Of a stretch of DNA of 64,000 nt, positions 58,307 to 64,000 are shown piece after piece (positions within the stretch are counted from its first letter, which is position 1; each line of letters opens with the position of its first letter). The notes under the pieces were generated by a model that saw only the letters and a list, made by a program, of their open reading frames with translations, searched no databases and was not told the origin of the DNA. Made by a program: the position numbers and the translations under genes. Source of the DNA: Marvania coccoides (taxonomy: Eukaryota > Chlorophyta > Trebouxiophyceae > Chlorellales > Chlorellaceae); contig OY978109.1 in assembly GCA_963854735.1 (NCBI GenBank), positions 682,001 through 746,000 of the forward strand. The letters are read 5' to 3'.

Positions 58307-60259
58307 TTACACCGAGGTCTCACTGGCGGTGTCCTTGTCCTTGGCGCTGGTGATGGAGGGGTTCTCGTCGCCCAGCACCTTCTTGAAGCCACGCTGAGAG
58401 CGGGACTCGGAAGCAAAGTTGAGGACCGCCAGGTGGTCGCCGGCCTCGATTTCAGCTTTGGTGTAGTCACGCAGGTAGTACTCCTCTTCGGTGGCACCAG
58501 GAGTGGGGCGGGTGAACATTCCTCCCCAGGCCGGGAAGTGGATGAAGACCAGAAGGAGAGTGATAGCAAGAATCATGACGCCCATCCATTGGAATCCCTC
58601 GGCGAGGGTCATGGAGGTGGCGGTGAAGAAGAGGGCTTGGGTGATTGCGGAGCCTGCGTTTCCTCCAGAGCCAATCAGGCCGTAGGCAACGCCAAGGCCT
58701 GCAATAAAATTTGAAGTGCATCAGTGACGGTGAAATAAGAAATTGCAATTTAATTCATCGCTTCTTACCTCGGCGAGTGATGAAAGGGGCCACGCCAAAA
58801 CTAGCCCCGCATGCCATAGGGACGAAGAGAGACCAGGCGACAACGATGGCCATGGTAGCGCCGAGACTGCAACATTTTTTTATTTTTTATTAGATACCCG
58901 ATACACACTCGGCGAGAAAGTCGAGTCTGCTTACCTGTTTTGGGCAGGGAGCATGAGGAGGGAGCACACCCCGCCCATAGACTGCACGAACCACAGGGTC
59001 CAAAGGCGCCCCCGCATTCCATAGCGTTTAGCGGCAAAATCGGAAGCGAGGCCACCCAGGGCGCGAGCAAAGATGTTAGAGAGGCCGAATACCGCGCCCA
59101 GAACTGATGCAGTGTGGAGATCGATGTTGAAGGTGTCGTGGAGGTAAGGAGCAATGTTGTTGTCCACCGTCAACTCCACGCCGAAGCAGTACCCATAGGT
59201 CAACACCATGAGCCAGGTGCGGTAGTTCTTCACGGCGGCCCACATGTCCAGGTGAGACTTCGCCTTGGCCATGTCTCCCTTCTTCTTGAGCTCGCTGAAG
59301 TTGCCGTCGGGGAGATCCTGGCCCAGGCAGAGCACGACCAGAGCGATGACAATCTGAGCAAATGCGGGGATGAAAAAGGTCACGCGCCACGCGATGAATG
59401 CGGGCTGGGAATTCTCCATGCCGCTGAAGATGTAGGGGACGATGAGGTGGGTGAAGCCAGCCCCGGCATTGCCCAGACCGGCAGAGTAGGCATTGGCAAA
59501 GCCGACAACCTTGGCGTTGAACATGGTGGAGCACCTGAAGGATGAGAAAAAGAATGGATAAGTGGTTATGGGGGGGGGCACCAACAATTCTCAGTCGCAA
59601 ACAACACACCAGAACTGACACGCAACGAATGTTGCCAGGGAGAAGCCGATTCCCAGTCGCACAATGATGAAGGAAACAGGGCTGTTGACGATGGCCATGC
59701 AGAAGGTTGCAGAGGAAGTGACGAGCTGGAGCACGCCGTGGCCTGGCAAGTTTTTTTTAAGTTTAATAATAACGTTACACTATAATAAATAATAATATAT
59801 AGAAAATAGACATTCTCACCGAAGCGTGGGCCCACCGCGTCGCACACCACACCCAGCAGAATGCGGGAAAAGATGGCACCGGAAACAGAAGCGATGGCCC
59901 CGGCGGAGAGGTCTTGTTTGGTGAGGTCAAGGTCGTCACGGATGACAGGGATGAGCGGGGCAGCAGCAAACGTGGCGAAGAAGGCGACGAAGAAGCTCAT
60001 CCAACTGAGCTGCATGGCCAAGTGATGGGGCTTGCCAAATGACCAGAACTTGACGATCTTGGACCTGCGCAGAGGTAAGAGGGAGGGTGGGGTTTAGTGA
60101 CACAGGATGTGAACTGAAATCAAACCCCTCCTGCTTAGAAGGAGAGGTGTCCCGCAGGGATGCAATGAGAATATTGTAAACTTACTTATGCTCGCTGTCC
60201 ACGGGGACATTGAAAGTCTTCATTTCAGCAACCGGGGCTGCCGAAAAGGTGGATGACAT
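58307..60259 (-). CDS. NRT2: NRT2 high-affinity nitrate transporter
   Basis: Six exons (60259-60186, 60064-59820, 59742-59610, 59534-58935, 58866-58769, 58698-58307) give 513 residues. It is a twelve-helix MFS nitrate/nitrite porter that imports nitrate with protons at the plasma membrane. Family marks: SFGKPHHLAMQLSWMSFFVAF at the start of helix 1, RILLGVVCDAVGPRFG in the loop between helices 2 and 3, the NNP signature AGLGNAGAGFTHLIVP in helix 5, GYCFGVELTVDNNIAPYL, ASDFAAKRYGMRGRL, and the second NNP-like GLIGSGGNAGSAITQ. The short N-terminus and the C-terminal tail with FASESRSQRG are the cytosolic regulatory ends. It is divergent from the right NAR2 copy, its functional partner. Confidence 0.95.
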
Positions 60260-60575
60260 GCTTGACGGCGTGCGTGTATTCCTCTCAGCAGCAAAACTAA
60301 TTGTGAAAAAAATAATTGTGTTCTCGCTCTGAAAGGAGCGACATCCATACTACATCGTTGCCCCCAACAATCAGAGACACGTTTTAACCGAGTTTGAGTC
60401 TCTCAGAGTCTCTTTGGTAATAAAAGGTTAGAAAAAAAAGCCCTAAGCTCGCTCGCGCCTTTTCAAATTGAGCACCCAACAACACCATTTTATTTTTTCA
60501 GCAGGATTCCTCGCTTCTGTCGCTTTAATATTTACCATTTATTTGCGAGACAGTTATAACAGGTACATTAACAAA
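60260..60575. promoter_or_regulatory. bidirectional NRT2-NAR2 promoter
   Basis: 316 bp lie between the NRT2 start (-) and the right NAR2 start (+). The last 64 bp before NAR2 are shared with the left NAR2 copy and so mark the minimal conserved NAR2 leader; the rest is specific to this copy. Joint control of the two-component transporter is inferred. Confidence 0.6.
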
Positions 60576-61377
60576 ATGAAGCTCACCATTGCAATCTTTG
60601 CCTTTTGCATTGTTGGAGTTTGTGCGCAGCTCGATGGTCAGAGTGAGTGTCAATTACTTCTTAATAGATGTAGAGAGGCCATCTGCTAACTTCTCCCTGT
60701 TTTCTGCAGCCTATGCTAGTATTAAGCCCGCCAAATACGCCGTGAACCTCAATTTTAGAGTTAATGGCGCTGAGTCTGCCGGTGGTTGCACCTCGTCCAC
60801 TCCTGGTTCTCCTTGCCTCCCCCTGGTGAGCATTTACATCTGGTCTTACAGACTTGTAAATGGTCTTTCTCTCTCCTTTGTCGATCTTACTTTTGAAAAA
60901 TCTAATTGAATCGATTTTCCCCTTACGCAGCTCAACGCTGGCTCCGGCGACGCCGTCGTCATCTCCTATGCCGTCAATACTACCACCCCCGCCAATGCCA
61001 CCTCTACCATCACCCTAAAAGGCTGCTTTGGGCCTGAGAGCTCTGTCAATAGGGCCTGGCGCAAACCCAACGCCGTCATCACGAAAGACAAGCAGTGCAG
61101 CGTCAAGATTGCCACCGGCCTGCCTCCTACCGGCCAGTTCACCTACACCTTGGGTGATGCTGTCGCCCCCGCTGTCTACAGGATCCTCGCCTTGGAGATT
61201 TGCGAGGGCGGCGCAGCCTGTGCCATGGGCAGCAGCGCCGACTTCTACCAGACCCTGCCGATCGACTCTACCCCGACCTGGCTCGTCATCATGACGGGCT
61301 GCTTTGCCAGCCTGGGTCCCATTGCGTTGGTCCTTTTCTTCGTTGGCGAGCGCTACATGAAGAAGCAAAAGTGAATA
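60512..61377 (+). repeat. right copy of the NAR2 inverted duplication
   Basis: 866 bp, inverted with respect to 53202-54044. The extra 23 bp compared with the left copy lie in intron 2 (near 60842-60864). Intron 1 and the coding sequence are identical apart from the one synonymous change noted. Confidence 0.95.
60576..61374 (+). CDS. NAR2: NAR2/NRT3 nitrate-transport accessory protein (right copy)
   Basis: Three exons (60576-60642, 60710-60825, 60931-61374) give 208 residues, identical to the left copy. There is a signal peptide, an extracellular beta domain, one C-terminal membrane helix and a basic tail. Divergence from NRT2 across a short promoter suggests that this copy is the one co-expressed with the transporter. 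The left copy has only the proximal 64 bp of this promoter, so the two may respond differently. The intron-2 insertion of 23 bp does not alter splice sites. Confidence 0.92.
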
Positions 61378-62598
61378 ACATGCTTTCCCCCTCTATTATG
61401 GTAATACATACATTATTAATAATTAATAATATACAACTACCTCTTTTTCTTGATATTGAATTTGTTTATACTATTCTTGACGAGTACCCGCGGTGAAAGC
61501 TTGGGAACCCACGAGTTGCGATATAATGCTACTTAAATGGTGGGTCCGAACAATTGTGGCTCCTTCTTTGTAAATCGGCGGTTGACAACAGTGTGAGATA
61601 CGGGCTATCAAGACGGTTCTCATAGGTGGGATGCTTGCAATGGCTGCTAACAGTTATTGTAGTTGGCTGAAGATCAACACTTGTTTTCAACGCTCTGTCT
61701 GGCGCCACCTTTTTGCAGCTGATTATGATCTCATTTGCTACATGTGTGTGCATTACATACATCTATCAATCCGTACTGTTAATGAACGAAGGAAAGGTGC
61801 CTGATGGGCCACGCTGCAGACCAAGCTCGTGCGCTCGGGTCTCAACCGCAGTTAGCATGAGTGGTCTCGCAGCCAGTACCACAGGGTGCATGCTGAGTGG
61901 CAGATGGGACAGCAGAGAGGCCATGGCACTGAAGAATAGAAGGGGACGGGAGGGGGGGGTACAGGGTAAGACAAGTGCGTCTTTTGAACAATATAGAGCC
62001 CAAAATACAGACAGTACATAATAAAATCATAATTCACAGAGTGCGGGCGGCGTTGAACACGTCTTGGACCACGAACATCTCATTTTCTCATCTCATTCGA
62101 CTGGGTCACCTTGTATTCAAAGCTTGCGCTAGAGCAGAGGGAGTAAACCGCTTTATAATTAAGCCATTTTATTATAGAGTTGAGCTCTCAGCTGTATATT
62201 CAGTAAGTTCGAATAAAAGCTTTTCAATCACATTATTTTTGAACGGTTTCGTGGAAAGGCTCCAAGCGGGTGAGAGATCAGGTATATAAGACTTTCAAGA
62301 GCTGCAAAAGTATACCCTTCTTTTAAAATTCAAAATGGTTGACGTATGACGACAACCCGACGCCCCGTTTTTTTAGAGTGGTTGCCAAAGAAAGACGAGG
62401 CGTTTGGGCGTTTGGCCTCCCCATAGCTTTTGTCAAAATCTTTCAGCGTTCAAAAAGGTTTAGAATTCGGAACTGTAGACCGTGAAAACCGCGCTTGCAA
62501 TTGCCAATATCTCCGAGGCTCGCATTTGGCCTTCCCTGAAAATGGCCGTCGTAGCCTGTTGTTTTCATTTAAACACCTCATATTAAGCTGCCGCCAGG
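61375..62598. other. intergenic spacer at the right edge of the nitrate cluster
   Basis: AT-rich near 61400-61470, mixed composition afterwards, with only short frames. The last 200 bp are the leader of the next gene. No gene, RNA or repeat is supported. Confidence 0.45.
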
Positions 62599-64000
62599 AT
62601 GTCGGCAAGATACCAAGCTACTGAATTTGTCGGCGTGTATCATGATACTAATATTGGAGGTGGTTATCACGTTCGGATCTCGGTGACCGAGGCCATCAAG
62701 GACTTGCTGCCGGGGGTCAAACTCGCTAATCAAATTACGGTAGGCCGCACCCCAACGGCAGAGGATGGGGCGCACCTACGCGACAAGTGAGTGACGGTTT
62801 TTTTTTATCACTTTCATATTTTCCCCAGGCAACCAGCCTCTCATCGTTTCAACTTTTCACACTTGAACTCGCATACATTCCGCAGGATGCTGCTCTACCT
62901 GTTCGGGGACTCGGCCGAGTTTTCGATGCCTGGGCGGATGACCGAAGAAGTCAAGAACGAAATCAGCGGCCTCCTCTCCTTTGCGGACGTGAGTTTGGCG
63001 TCTGTTTGATGATATTCATCATAAATTCATTTGGTCATTACTTTTTCATTGCTTTGTGCGCTGCAGCTGGAGCTCCACCTCAACCCGCGGCCGCCAGCAG
63101 AGCACGATTGGACCTACCTTGGCGTGAATGCACATCATGGGAAATTTGTGCGGGCGAGGGGTCCCGATATAGAATCAGGCAAAGGGCGAGTTCAACTATT
63201 CGCCATCGGCAAGGACGAGCCCCACGCTGCCAAGATTACAGCGGTCATCTACGACGTGGCCCAAATTTTTGCGGCGCCACGCGGCAAGTACGTGTGCATT
63301 ATTTTATTTTGATTGCATTTGCTTATCCATCAGTCCTTGCTATGGGGTGGTTGTTTTCCTTGAACACGCATGTCATGGCATGGGGCAGCATGCCCCAGTT
63401 GCATAGTTTCCTTCTGATCTGCAGCATTTTCCAATTAACTTGTTGATTTAAATTCTTTCTTCTTTGTGTTCGACGTTCGTTAGGTCCAACGCCGTCGTAA
63501 ACTTCTCCACTTCAGACTATCGGGTCCTGGAGGGCACCACTCTGGCGGTCCTGGCAACCATCGCCGGAAATGTGGGCGACGCATGGGAGGCTCAGGGCAA
63601 GGACGGCCGCGGTGAGACCCCTCCGTTGCCCTTCTACTATTCCTTTTTATTTTATTTTTCTATTGTCATGGGGCTGCTCATTCCGAACCACTTCTATTTT
63701 ACGCACACGTTAATATGTTGCCGCTGTGTTCACCACTCAAATCACTCCCCCTGCCTTCCATTCGCCCTTGTTCCGTCATTTCTGCAGGCTTCAGGGCGGG
63801 TACCGGGGAGTCGCTGCATCGTTCCAGGATGCCGGAGGACGCCGGCGACCTGTCTGTGGCCGTCCCTGCCCTGCGGGCCTTTATTCGAGACAATGTGCCG
63901 CCGGCCGTTCTCGCCGCTGTCCTCGCAGCCTCTAAGACCTTCCGCGCAAACCCTGGTGCTGTGGAACGCGCGGCGCCCCTCTGGCCGCCGCCTACCCTGC
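62599..64000 (+). CDS. unrecognised multi-exon gene, cut by the window end
   Basis: Exons 62599-62786, 62886-62988, 63067-63287, 63484-63611 and 63788 to beyond 64000 join in frame to at least 284 residues. The first three exons encode a globular-looking protein (YQATEFVGVYHDTNIGGGYH, then LLYLFGDSAEFSMPGRMTEE, then DVAQIFAAPRGK), and the fourth contains NFSTSDYRVLEGTT. No signal peptide, membrane helix or catalytic motif is evident. The last part becomes Ala/Pro/Arg-rich. I do not recognise the family. The exon-intron structure with clean GT-AG sites makes it a real gene. Confidence 0.6.

Overview
This window is nuclear DNA of a chlorophyte green alga, most likely a trebouxiophyte-type coccoid alga; the class is an inference. 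Exons are GC-rich and the introns, UTRs and spacers are AT-rich. Introns are mostly short (about 50-250 bp) and interrupt nearly every gene. The gene content is plant-type: a TDY-class MAP kinase, an NLP/NIT2-type RWP-RK regulator, plant NAR2/NRT2 nitrate transport, ferredoxin-type nitrite reductase and a plastid phosphosugar mutase. I rebuilt gene models by joining exons at splice sites that keep the reading frame and the family alignment. Nearly all join cleanly. About 66 introns were resolved and five of them use a GC instead of a GT donor.

Left and central part (1-44.5 kb): mostly single-copy housekeeping genes on both strands. They are a three-RRM RNA-binding protein, a plastid phosphogluco/phosphomannomutase, a tweety-like five-pass membrane protein, a PP2C phosphatase, a CLASP-type TOG protein, MON1, a nucleostemin-type GTPase, a secreted zinc metalloprotease with exon-duplicated Cys-rich repeats, a p24/TMED cargo receptor, a GPCPD1-like phosphodiesterase with an N-terminal CBM20, an RNF10-like protein with a degenerate RING, a SYLF-domain protein, a plastid thioredoxin-like protein whose stop codon lies in a long hairpin, a TDY MAP kinase, a repeat-bearing plastid protein with a C-terminal membrane anchor, and a KCTD-like BTB protein.

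Right part (44.8-61.4 kb): a nitrate-assimilation gene cluster. Nitrate reductase (-) and nitrite reductase (+) are divergent across 270 bp. Then come an atypical bZIP protein with an AT-hook (+), a NAR2 gene (-), an NLP/RWP-RK regulator (-), an NRT2 nitrate transporter (-) and a second NAR2 gene (+) that shares a 316-bp divergent promoter with NRT2. The two NAR2 genes form a near-identical inverted repeat of about 850 bp whose ends almost coincide with the coding unit. Together the cluster covers nitrate uptake (NRT2 with NAR2), two-step reduction to ammonium (NR, NiR) and candidate transcriptional control (NLP and possibly the bZIP). The spacer between the NLP gene and NRT2 holds 15-bp tandem repeats, a telomere-like CCCTA pentamer array and a decayed, possibly transposon-derived coding fragment.

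The window ends inside an unrecognised multi-exon gene. No tRNA, rRNA or CRISPR was seen.
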